A stretch of DNA of 35,519 nt from Flavobacteriaceae bacterium ASP10-09a. Its GTDB lineage: Bacteria; Bacteroidota; Bacteroidia; Flavobacteriales; Flavobacteriaceae. The translations under genes and the position numbers were made by a program. Positions 17,356 to 25,273 of the stretch are shown piece after piece. Numbering within the stretch: the stretch's first letter is position 1; every line of letters starts with the position of its first letter. The notes under the pieces were generated by a model. It saw nothing but the letters and a program-made list of their open reading frames with translations, had not been told where the DNA came from and did not search any database. The stretch spans positions 1,016-36,534 of the forward strand of contig LAQA01000025.1 of NCBI GenBank assembly GCA_000981625.1, read 5' to 3'.

Positions 17356-18243
17356 CTATTTTTTTAAAACACATTGTAACCATTCTTGTGGTTTTTCTAA
17401 CATAGGGAAATGACCTGATTTTTCAATCAAACAAATTTCATAATTAGTAGTTTTTTCTTCTTTTGAACTTTCCAACCAATCATGTGTAATTTTATCTTCT
17501 TTGCCCCAAATAAGTTCAATTGAATTTTCGGTTTCTTTTAAAGCTGTAGTCCACCTATTCCAGAATATTTTACGTTCTCTGACATAATGATAAATGAAAT
17601 TTATAATATCTCTACCATTATCATTTTCTAGTTGAACCCACATTTCAGTTAGTTCTTCATCAGTAATTTTTGTTTCATCGTAAAAATAATCTTTCATTAT
17701 TTTTTTATAAACACCAAAAGAGGTCAGCATTGAAATCATCTTTTCAGAATCCACATCTTTAAAAGTATTATGAATATCTAAATAATTATAATGGTTTACA
17801 GGTGCATCTCCGTTGCAAAAGAATATTTTTTTTATTTCAATATTTGTTGCTAGATGATTTTGTCGCGCTAAAATTTCTGTTGTTAACAAATTACCATAAC
17901 CGTGAGATATGATAGTAACGTTATTTAATCCCAATATCTTCCAAAGTTCAAGTACATAATCTGTTTGATCTATAATTGTGAAATATTTTTTTTCTGGTTT
18001 ATCAGAAAAACCAAATCCAATTAAATCTTGTACAATAACTCTATAATGTTTACTTAATTCTGGCAGTACCTTGTAATAATCATAAGATGATGACAAGTAT
18101 CCATGAAGAATTACGATACAATTTTCATGATTTCCACCGGTATCAATTGTGAAAATATTTTTATTATAAACAGGTATTAAAGAGCCTTTTTTTCGCCAAT
18201 CTAAAGAAGAAATAAAGGTGTTATCTTTTATTAATGATTCCAT
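17356..18243 (-). CDS. MEST-like alpha/beta hydrolase, tandem copy 2, nucleophile Asp replaced by Gly
   Basis: The 295-residue middle paralogue keeps the overall pattern (LHGYLSSSYDYYKVLPELS, IGFGFSDKP, KSGHFPMLEKP) and has about ten more residues at its N-terminus. At the nucleophile elbow it reads ISHGYGNLL: residue 115 is Gly (codon GGT at 17899-17901) where copies 1 and 3 have Asp (GAT), a one-base difference. The acid (GKEDK) and the catalytic His remain. The frame is intact over the whole length, so it is not a simple pseudogene; a catalytically dead partner or regulator, or an altered chemistry, is possible. It starts 2 bases after the stop of copy 3, so they share a message. Divergence from the other copies is clear throughout. 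Confidence 0.85.
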   Translation of the reverse strand: MESLIKDNTFISSLDWRKKGSLIPVYNKNIFTIDTGGNHENCIVILHGYLSSSYDYYKVLPELSKHYRVIVQDLIGFGFSDKPEKKYFTIIDQTDYVLELWKILGLNNVTIISHGYGNLLTTEILARQNHLATNIEIKKIFFCNGDAPVNHYNYLDIHNTFKDVDSEKMISMLTSFGVYKKIMKDYFYDETKITDEELTEMWVQLENDNGRDIINFIYHYVRERKIFWNRWTTALKETENSIELIWGKEDKITHDWLESSKEEKTTNYEICLIEKSGHFPMLEKPQEWLQCVLKK

Positions 18244-18245
18244 AT

Positions 18246-19124
18246 TTAGAAGATTTTAGAGTCATTAATTTTAAAAACAAGATTTATCCAATATTTAGGA
18301 CTGTCTAATATAGAATAATGCCTAGCATTTTCTAGCCATTCTAGATTATTATTAATGTTCTCTGTTGCCAGTACAATCGCAATCTCTTTTATGGCTACAG
18401 GATCACTTTTTTCCCAAACTATTTTTATTGGTATTTCAGATGCCTTTAAAGCTTCTGTCCATCTATGCCAAAAGGTATAACGTTCATTAATAAAATTACT
18501 TAATAAGTGAATTTCTTTTTTACCTTCATCAGAATTTAAGTTATTCCAAACTTCTTTAATATCGTATTGTGAGTGAACTTCAGGATTTAAATTATTTCTC
18601 TTTAATTTCTTTTTAATTCTACGATAACCATTACTAGTAAGTCTTGCAATATATCGCCCTACTTTCTTGTCTTTCAGTAATTGATCCATGTTTCTTAAGT
18701 GTAAATGCTCAAGTCTCATACTACTATTACATAAGTATATTCTTTTAATTTTAATCGGAATTAAATTGTGGTTTTTTCGAGCTAAAATTTCTTTTGCTAC
18801 AGAAGTACCATAATCATGAGCTAAGATAGTTACCTCTTTTAAGCCCATCTTATTCCACAATTGCAAAGCAAAATCAGCCTGATCAATTAAAGAGTAGGTG
18901 TAAGAATCTGGTTTGTCAGAAAAACCAAAACCTAAATGGTCATGAATTATTACTCTATAATGTTTACTTAACTCTGGTAAAACTTTTTCATAATCAAATG
19001 AAGAAGTTGGGTATCCATGTAAGATGACTAAAACGTCTTTTGATGTTCCTTCATCAATTACAAAAATATTTTTATTTAAAATTGAGTAGAATTTACCTCT
19101 ACTCTTCCAATTTTCAGCGGTCAT
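18246..19124 (-). CDS. MEST-like alpha/beta hydrolase, tandem copy 3 (first in the operon)
   Basis: This 292-residue paralogue is closest to copy 1: LHGYPTSSFDYEKVLPELS, HDHLGFGFSDKP and LAHDYGTSVAKEI, with Asp104 at the nucleophile position. The acid is in WEKSDPVA. Around the base the usual GHFPML is changed to RHYSIL, keeping the His but losing the preceding Gly. The lid region has a lysine/arginine-rich insert near residues 150-175 (YRRIKKKLKRNN) not seen in the others. It is the first gene of the three and starts 60 bases from the divergent priA. A TACCTTTA box upstream, one mismatch from TAnnTTTG, could be its promoter. The substrate is unknown. Confidence 0.87.
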   Translation of the reverse strand: MTAENWKSRGKFYSILNKNIFVIDEGTSKDVLVILHGYPTSSFDYEKVLPELSKHYRVIIHDHLGFGFSDKPDSYTYSLIDQADFALQLWNKMGLKEVTILAHDYGTSVAKEILARKNHNLIPIKIKRIYLCNSSMRLEHLHLRNMDQLLKDKKVGRYIARLTSNGYRRIKKKLKRNNLNPEVHSQYDIKEVWNNLNSDEGKKEIHLLSNFINERYTFWHRWTEALKASEIPIKIVWEKSDPVAIKEIAIVLATENINNNLEWLENARHYSILDSPKYWINLVFKINDSKIF

Positions 19125-19179
19125 AATGTTAGGGGGGTTAATAGCTAATTATTTTAGTTAAAGGTATCTATTTTTTAAT

Positions 19180-19187
19180 TAGTTTTG
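19180..19187 (+). promoter_or_regulatory. Promoter -7 box of priA
   Basis: TAGTTTTG fits TAnnTTTG exactly and covers the in-frame TTG at 19185-19187. If this box works, the message begins downstream of that codon and translation must use a later codon. Confidence 0.4.
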
Positions 19188-21656
19188 GTCTTCCTAACGT
19201 TAAATTTTTATAAGATTAATTTTATAGATATCATATTGCCAATTCCAATTCAGAAAACTTTTACGTATTCTGTAACTGAAGACGAAGCGAGTTTCTTGCA
19301 AAAAGGAATGCGTGTAGCAGTTTCTTTTGGTAAAACCAAAATGTATACAGGATTAGTTTATAATATTCATCAAACTGCACCCACTTTATATGAAGCTAAA
19401 GAAATTCATCAAATTTTAGATGAAACCCCTTTGGTTAATGAATTGCAATTAAAACATTGGCAATGGATTTCTAGTTATTACATGTGCTCTTTAGGTGATG
19501 TTTACAGAGCTTCTTTACCTTCTGCATTTTTATTAGAAAGTGAAACAATTATATCTAAAAATGATGCATTTACAGAGGATTCTATTTTAGCGGATGACGA
19601 ATTTTTAATTTTTGAAGCTCTACAACATCAATCACAATTAACGATACATCAAGTTGCTGATATTTTAGGGAAGAAAAAAGTAATGCCAATCGTAAATCAA
19701 CTGATTAAAAAATCTGCAATTACAATTAAGGAAGAAATTTACGAACAATACAAACCGAAATTGGTAAAATATGTTCGTCTGCACTCTGATTATAACTCTG
19801 ATGATTCTTTAGAAAAATTAATGGAAGAATTATCAAGAGCAAAAAAACAACGTGAAGCTGTTTTAGTTTTTTTTCAATTATCATCCACAAAAAAACCAAT
19901 AAAAGCAAAAGATTTAGAAGCAAAAGCAGTCGTTTCTTCAACCATTTTAAAATCTTTGGTTGATAAAGGAATTTTCGAATTTTATTATATTCAGATTGAT
20001 AGAATTCAATATAAAGGAGATACAAATGATTTAAAAGTCCTTAACGAATTTCAAGAAAAAGCGCTTTTAGAAATTAAAGAAACTTTTAAAGAGAAGGACG
20101 TTACACTTTTACACGGAATTACTAGTTCTGGTAAAACAGAAGTGTACACGAAGTTAATTCAAGAAGTCCTAGATCAAGGAAAACAAGTTCTATTCTTGTT
20201 ACCAGAAATTGCATTAACCACTCAAATTATAACACGTTTACGGTTCTATTTTGGGGAACAAATTTCCGTTTTTCATTCTAAATATTCAATGAATGAACGC
20301 GTAGAAGTTTGGAATAATGTTTTGGAGAATAAAACAAAAGCAAGAATTATTTTAGGCGCAAGATCTTCTATTTTCTTACCTTTTTCTAATTTAGGTTTAA
20401 TTGTTGTCGATGAAGAGCATGAAACTTCTTATAAGCAATTTGAACCTTCACCAAGATACAATGCTAGGGATGCTGCTATTGTTTTAGCAAAAATTCATCA
20501 AGCTAAAATTTTATTAGGTTCTGCAACGCCGTCAATAGAAACTTCTTTTAATGCACAGCAAAATAAATATGGTTTTGTTGAAATTAATAGACGTCATGGA
20601 AATGTTCAATTACCTAAAATTGAATTGATTGACGTTAAAGAAAAGCAGCGTAAAAAGGAAATGACAGGTCATTTTTCTGATAGATTACTGAAACTGATTC
20701 AAGAGGCTTTAGATCAAAAAGAACAAATTATTTTGTTTCAAAATAGACGTGGATTTTCACCAGTTGTTGAGTGTAAAACTTGTGGAGTTTCACCTCAATG
20801 TCCAAATTGTGACGTTTCTCTAACTTTCCATAAATTTAAATACGAATTACGATGTCATTATTGTAATTATCAAAGGGCAATGCCAAATAGTTGTGGTGCT
20901 TGTGGAAGTAATACTTTAGATAATAAAGGTTTTGGAACTGAGCAAATTGAGTTAGAATTAAAAGAATTATTTCCTGATTTTAAAATTGGAAGGATGGATT
21001 TAGATACTACTCGAGGAAAACACGGGTATCAGAAAATTATTGGTGCTTTTGAAGCAAGAGAAATTGATGTTTTGGTAGGAACACAAATGCTTTCAAAAGG
21101 GTTAGATTTTGATAATGTTTCTTTGGTGGGGGTTTTAAATGCAGATTCGATGCTAAATTTCCCGGATTTTAGAGCGCACGAAAGAGCGTATCAAATGATG
21201 GTACAAGTTTCTGGAAGAGCAGGAAGAAGTAAAAAACAAGGAAATGTAGCCATACAGACTTACAATCCTTTTCATCAAATATTACAGCAAGTTTCTGCTA
21301 CAAATTACGCAGAAATGTATAAAGAACAATTACAAGAACGTTGGCAATATAAATATCCGCCTTATTATAGGTTGATAAAAATAACACTAAAGCATAAAGA
21401 TTATAATAAGGTAGATAATGGAGTTAATTGGTTATTTAAAGCTTTACATAATTCTTTTGGAGAATATGTCTTAGGGCCGACTGCACCCGCAGTTTCTAGA
21501 ATTAGAAATCAATATATTAAGAATATTGTGATTAAAATTCCTCCAAAACAAAATTTAGCGAACACAAAAAGTCATCTTTTAAAAATTAAAAATACGTTTG
21601 AAGCTGTAAAAGATTTTAGGCCGATAAGGTTTATTATTGATGTAGATGCTTATTAA
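19185..21656 (+). CDS. priA: Primosomal protein N' (replication restart helicase PriA)
   Basis: PriA reloads the replicative helicase at stalled forks. The N-terminal DNA-binding domain opens with FIDIILPIPIQKTFTYSV; the helicase core has GITSSGKTEVY (Walker A), VVDEEHETSYKQ (DEEH box) and GSATPS. Eight cysteines form the two zinc sites (CKTCGVSPQCPNC, then CHYC and CGAC), and motif V/VI reads GTQMLSKGLDF and QVSGRAGR. The length (823 residues from TTG, 813 from the conserved start) fits the family. No ATG lies near the expected start: the coordinate given uses TTG at 19185, but homologues I recall begin at the position of ATT 19215, so ATT initiation is possible. The gene is divergent from the tandem hydrolases. 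Confidence 0.94.
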   Translation: MVFLTLNFYKINFIDIILPIPIQKTFTYSVTEDEASFLQKGMRVAVSFGKTKMYTGLVYNIHQTAPTLYEAKEIHQILDETPLVNELQLKHWQWISSYYMCSLGDVYRASLPSAFLLESETIISKNDAFTEDSILADDEFLIFEALQHQSQLTIHQVADILGKKKVMPIVNQLIKKSAITIKEEIYEQYKPKLVKYVRLHSDYNSDDSLEKLMEELSRAKKQREAVLVFFQLSSTKKPIKAKDLEAKAVVSSTILKSLVDKGIFEFYYIQIDRIQYKGDTNDLKVLNEFQEKALLEIKETFKEKDVTLLHGITSSGKTEVYTKLIQEVLDQGKQVLFLLPEIALTTQIITRLRFYFGEQISVFHSKYSMNERVEVWNNVLENKTKARIILGARSSIFLPFSNLGLIVVDEEHETSYKQFEPSPRYNARDAAIVLAKIHQAKILLGSATPSIETSFNAQQNKYGFVEINRRHGNVQLPKIELIDVKEKQRKKEMTGHFSDRLLKLIQEALDQKEQIILFQNRRGFSPVVECKTCGVSPQCPNCDVSLTFHKFKYELRCHYCNYQRAMPNSCGACGSNTLDNKGFGTEQIELELKELFPDFKIGRMDLDTTRGKHGYQKIIGAFEAREIDVLVGTQMLSKGLDFDNVSLVGVLNADSMLNFPDFRAHERAYQMMVQVSGRAGRSKKQGNVAIQTYNPFHQILQQVSATNYAEMYKEQLQERWQYKYPPYYRLIKITLKHKDYNKVDNGVNWLFKALHNSFGEYVLGPTAPAVSRIRNQYIKNIVIKIPPKQNLANTKSHLLKIKNTFEAVKDFRPIRFIIDVDAY

Positions 21657-21733
21657 AAACTTCTTTATTTTTTTGTGTTTTTTCTTAAAAGGGAAAGAAA
21701 TAATTTCTTTTCATAAAGAATAAGTTTAAAAAG

Positions 21734-21756
21734 AGCTTTATACTAGTTATAAAGCT
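21734..21756 (-). terminator. Hairpin across the stop of the plug-TPR gene
   Basis: Perfect 9-base arms AGCTTTATA (21734-21742) and TATAAAGCT (21748-21756) with a 5-base loop. On the minus strand the hairpin is followed by CTTTTTAAAC, a short T-run, and it spans the TAG at 21743-21745. It is AT-rich, so only a weak intrinsic terminator for the minus-strand gene; priA converges from the other side. Confidence 0.4.
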
Positions 21757-23485
21757 TATTCGCATTAAGACTTAGTAGTTTCGCTTTTACATTTTTTAAA
21801 GTTAATTCGTGTACTTTAATTTCTTCTCTTTGATTTGATTTCCCCCAATTATAGTAAGTAGTTGCTTTTAAAAATGTTGGTGTATACTTTTTATTTCCCA
21901 AATATGTAAGGTTTATTAGCCAATCTCCGTTTCCAACTTTTTCAATTAAAAACTCTTTCGAGTTGTAACCCATTAATTTTTCATCTAATATTTGTTGGCT
22001 ATTTTCAGATAATGTATGGTTTACTTTAAAAGATTGTTTGTTTGGATTTACAAATTCGAATATAAATTCTGCTTCAGAGGTATTCCATTCAAATACCATT
22101 CTAATATCATTTCCAATTAAAGAATCGTTGTTTTTAAAAGCTAATTTTTCTATAATATTATCCTTCTGTTTTCTTTGAACATATATAGCTTTCATTTCAG
22201 TGTTAAAAATCTCTCCAATTCCATTTTCCTTAATTTCAAATCCTTTTTTTAGATAGTAGAGATATATTTTCCAAGCATTTTTGTATTCGTTTGCATGTGT
22301 AAATGCGTTCGCTAGATCTCTAAAAGATTGTGCGTGCTCTGGTCTAATTACCATTAATTTTTTATAAATAACAACTGCTTGTTGATGCAATCTTAATTCT
22401 TGATACTTATACGCTAAAGCTTTTAATACTTCGGGGTTGTTGCCTGCATAAGTTTCTAGGTCTAAAAGTACTTTTAATCCGTATTCTTTGCTTTTAAGTG
22501 TGTTTATAAAATAATTAGCAGAGTTAAAATGAAAGTTGGTACTAGTCTTATATTCTGTGTATATACTTTTATATTTTTCATAAGCTGCACTAGGTGTTCC
22601 GGCCGCTTCAAATAACTTATAATAATTTGGTTCTCCAGTTTTTAAATCATTTATGGCAACAGCATCATTATCATAATAATCTTTATTTGTGTATTTATTA
22701 TCTTTAGAGTTTACGTCTTTACTTGCAGCTGAAGCAAAAGAATTTGATTTTGTCGTTACTATAATTATACCTCCAACAGCTTGAGAACCGTACTTTACTG
22801 TTCCTGCTAAGCCTTTTATAACAGCAATATCTTTAATATCATTTAAATCTACATTAGGAACCTCTGTGTAAATAGTTCCATCAACATCCCAAAGTGCATA
22901 GGCAACAGTTCCAGTAAAACTGGTTTCTCTTAATCTAACATATTCAAGACCATTTAAATCAGTTACTAATTTATAATTAGAAATTTTACCTCGTAACGCT
23001 TGAGCAATACTAGAAGCAGATTTATTTAAGTCATCTCCTTTAACAAATGCTGCAGCAAAACCAGCTTTTCTAGTGTCTATATTCATTCTTGCAGATGAAA
23101 ATTTTCTTGGAGTTTTTATTCCTATTCCTTTTTTACTGTTCGATTTACTCGTAATAATAATTTCATCTAAAAAATTTTCAGCAGGACTCATTCCTAGATT
23201 TAAAATCGTTGTAACGTCTTCTACTAAGATTTCGATTGGTTTCATATTTAAATGTGAAAACTGAATAATTTCTCCAGCTCTTGCTTTAATTTTATAAAAA
23301 CCTTTTCTGTTCGTATTTGTTCCTCTATTAGAGTTCTTAATAAGAATATTCACACCAGATAGCGGATAATCTTCCAAAGTGATAATTCCCGTAATTTCTT
23401 TTAGTTTCTTTTCAGTTTTGTCTGTGTTCTGGGCTACATGAGTAAAAGATAAGAATAAGGTAAGAATAAAAATTAACTTTTTCAT
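21743..23485 (-). CDS. SusC/TonB-receptor-like plug protein with TPR region, no barrel
   Basis: The 580-residue exported protein has a signal peptide (1-19, HVA-Q), a CarboxypepD_reg-like domain (about 33-95, with PLSGVNILIKNSNRGTNTNR), and a SusC-type plug domain (about 145-250) ending in VKYGSQAVGGIIIVTTK. After a short low-complexity linker it has helical repeats of TPR type (about 335-435; ALAYKYQELRLHQQAVVIYKKL) and a C-terminal beta-rich part. A normal SusC would have about 700 more residues of barrel. The frame shows no break, so this is a designed architecture rather than a truncated gene. It probably acts in the periplasm, perhaps as an adaptor for receptor or TonB partners. It is divergent from the sigma-factor module. 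Confidence 0.82.
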   Translation of the reverse strand: MKKLIFILTLFLSFTHVAQNTDKTEKKLKEITGIITLEDYPLSGVNILIKNSNRGTNTNRKGFYKIKARAGEIIQFSHLNMKPIEILVEDVTTILNLGMSPAENFLDEIIITSKSNSKKGIGIKTPRKFSSARMNIDTRKAGFAAAFVKGDDLNKSASSIAQALRGKISNYKLVTDLNGLEYVRLRETSFTGTVAYALWDVDGTIYTEVPNVDLNDIKDIAVIKGLAGTVKYGSQAVGGIIIVTTKSNSFASAASKDVNSKDNKYTNKDYYDNDAVAINDLKTGEPNYYKLFEAAGTPSAAYEKYKSIYTEYKTSTNFHFNSANYFINTLKSKEYGLKVLLDLETYAGNNPEVLKALAYKYQELRLHQQAVVIYKKLMVIRPEHAQSFRDLANAFTHANEYKNAWKIYLYYLKKGFEIKENGIGEIFNTEMKAIYVQRKQKDNIIEKLAFKNNDSLIGNDIRMVFEWNTSEAEFIFEFVNPNKQSFKVNHTLSENSQQILDEKLMGYNSKEFLIEKVGNGDWLINLTYLGNKKYTPTFLKATTYYNWGKSNQREEIKVHELTLKNVKAKLLSLNANKLYN

Positions 23486-23516
23486 TAGTTGTTTTTTTTA
23501 GTTAGCAAGCTTGAAA

Positions 23517-23544
23517 CAAAATTATTTCTTTTTAAATAGTACAA
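23517..23544 (-). promoter_or_regulatory. Promoter of the plug-TPR gene
   Basis: On the minus strand TTG (23542-23544), a 17-base spacer and TAATTTTG (23517-23524) match the Bacteroidota TTG/TAnnTTTG promoter. It lies about 32 bases before the ATG at 23485. This is the only box in the window with both elements well placed. Confidence 0.5.
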
Positions 23545-23769
23545 AAAACATTTCATATTAAATTTATCATAAAATATTTTTCATTAAATATATCAAATAC
23601 TATTCCTAATAACTTGGTATAATTGTTTAACTAATAGACGTAACAATACTCTATTTGTTACAAAATTTCTTTCTATTCGTCTTTATGTTAAATAGTAATT
23701 CTGTCTAGGTTTAATTTTTTTGATAAAATTTAGAATCAGAAGCAACCTTTTTAAAACTAATGTTGTCTA

Positions 23770-23777
23770 TATATTTG
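23770..23777 (+). promoter_or_regulatory. Promoter -7 box of the ECF sigma operon
   Basis: TATATTTG matches TAnnTTTG and sits 28 bases before the TTG start of the sigma gene. A -33 TTG at the normal distance is not seen. Confidence 0.45.
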
Positions 23778-23805
23778 TAAGGCAGTAAAAAATTGATCAA
23801 GAAGC

Positions 23806-24366
23806 TTGAAAATTAGAACATTACATAACAACCATATTTCGCTCATTAAAAAAGCGATAAATAACAATAGGGAAGCTCAGCAGCAATTATTTGAGCAGTA
23901 TTCTCCTAAAATGTTGAGTGTTTGCAGGCGATACGTAAAAGATTTACATCACGCAGAAGATTTAATGTTATCTGGATTTTTAAAGGTTTTTATCAACTTA
24001 CACAAGTTCAAATACGAAGGTAGTTTTGAAGGTTGGATAAGAAAAATTATGGTAAACACCTGTATTTCTTATCTCCGTAAAAAGAATTTAGTTGATGTAT
24101 CGGATGAAGATTTTGTATTTAATGATGCAGCCACAAACAATTTAGAAAATACATCAGTAGAAGATATTCAAAAACTGATAGACAAATTACCAAATGGTTA
24201 TAAAATAGTGTTCAATTTATTTGCCATCGAAGGTTATAAACATTCAGAAATTGCAAAAAAATTAGGTATTTCTGAAAGTACATCAAAATCGCAATTATTT
24301 AAAGCACGAAAATTATTGCAAGAAAATTATATTAGAATGAACAAGACAATACATGAAAACAAATAA
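23806..24366 (+). CDS. ECF-type RNA polymerase sigma factor
   Basis: The 186-residue protein has sigma region 2 (about 18-90: AQQQLFEQYSPKMLSVCRRY, then EGSFEGWIRKIMVNTCISYL) and region 4 (about 130-178: GYKHSEIAKKLGISESTSKS, a helix-turn-helix for the -35 element), with the linker shortness typical of extracytoplasmic-function sigmas. Translation has to start at TTG 23806: a TGA lies four codons upstream in frame and the next ATG is inside region 2. The next gene overlaps its end by 14 bases and encodes a single-span membrane protein, the classic layout of sigma and anti-sigma. The target genes are unknown; the divergent plug gene and the barrel gene two places downstream are natural candidates. 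Confidence 0.92.
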   Translation: MKIRTLHNNHISLIKKAINNNREAQQQLFEQYSPKMLSVCRRYVKDLHHAEDLMLSGFLKVFINLHKFKYEGSFEGWIRKIMVNTCISYLRKKNLVDVSDEDFVFNDAATNNLENTSVEDIQKLIDKLPNGYKIVFNLFAIEGYKHSEIAKKLGISESTSKSQLFKARKLLQENYIRMNKTIHENK

Positions 24367-25159
24367 GTTAGATAAAAATATAAAAGAAAAGTTTGTGAAT
24401 AGAACTTTTAAACCATCTGCTTCTGCTTGGGAACGGTTGTCTGCGCAATTAGACGAAGAACCGCAGCAAAAAAAGAAAGGGTGGTTTTTTTATATAGGGG
24501 TTGCTGCAAGTATTTTACTTTTAATTAGCATTGGTTTTCAAATATCTTATGATGATTCAGTAGAAATAATACCAAAAAATGAGGTTGTTACGATTCCAAT
24601 TGATAAAACATTCGACAAGTTTGTAAATGAAATTCCGTTTGAAAAATCTCTTGTAAAAGTTGATGAAGTGTTAGAAAAATTAAAGTTAAATACCGAAATT
24701 AATACTGTTATTTCGCTAAAAGAGGAGTCTCAAGGTAAAAAAATTAAGCGTGAAATTCCTAAATTAAAACAAAGAGTAGTCGTTGCTCAAGTTGAAAAGG
24801 AGAGAGTAGACATTATTGATAAACCATCAAAAAATAAAGAAATAAAAACCAACAAAAATGCCTTACAGCAAAATCCAAATAGTAGCATTAAAATAAATAG
24901 TGATGATTTATTGTATGCAGTTACACACAGTCCAAAAGAAGTAAAAGCCTATTATGCAAAGTATAATGTAAATAGAGATGATGTTTTAAGAACGATTAAA
25001 AGTGAGCTTAAAAAATTGAATATTAAAGTAAATCTGAATCTAATTTTGGCAGAAGTAGAACGTAACATTATTGAGGATGATTTTCAAAATAATTTTATGA
25101 AATCAATAAAAAGAAAAGTATCAGATTTTGCAATTGCCCTTGCAAGCAGAAATGATTAA
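24353..25159 (+). CDS. Single-span membrane protein, candidate anti-sigma factor
   Basis: The 268-residue protein has a cytosolic N-terminus of about 43 residues with ASAWERLSAQLDEEP, one transmembrane helix (about 44-63, GWFFYIGVAASILLLISIGF) and a long charged, lysine/glutamate-rich outer part. Proteins of this layout directly after an ECF sigma gene in Flavobacteria often act as anti-sigma factors, although the zinc-binding HxxxCxxC motif is absent. The start ATG overlaps the sigma stop by 14 bases, indicating coupled translation. The function is therefore inferred from context, not from a domain match. Confidence 0.7.
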   Translation: MKTNKLDKNIKEKFVNRTFKPSASAWERLSAQLDEEPQQKKKGWFFYIGVAASILLLISIGFQISYDDSVEIIPKNEVVTIPIDKTFDKFVNEIPFEKSLVKVDEVLEKLKLNTEINTVISLKEESQGKKIKREIPKLKQRVVVAQVEKERVDIIDKPSKNKEIKTNKNALQQNPNSSIKINSDDLLYAVTHSPKEVKAYYAKYNVNRDDVLRTIKSELKKLNIKVNLNLILAEVERNIIEDDFQNNFMKSIKRKVSDFAIALASRND

Positions 25160-25273
25160 AAAACAACTATCAGTGCGAACTAACGAAGCAATCTATAGAA
25201 GCAAATAAAGGGATTACCTTATTCGTATCGTATTTGTACTGGCGAATTTAACAAAATTTTAAAATCAATAAAA

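Larger units (their letters stand above)
23486..23805. other. 320-base divergent regulatory region, no gene seen
   Basis: This AT-rich gap separates the plug-TPR gene (minus) from the ECF sigma gene (plus). It holds one promoter-like box for each direction and stop codons in all frames. No coding remnant or RNA was recognised. Confidence 0.5.

Noticed and set aside
19726-20025. 99-codon minus-strand frame inside priA
   Set aside because: Antisense shadow of a strongly conserved gene, with a leucine-rich composition caused by the complementary codons.
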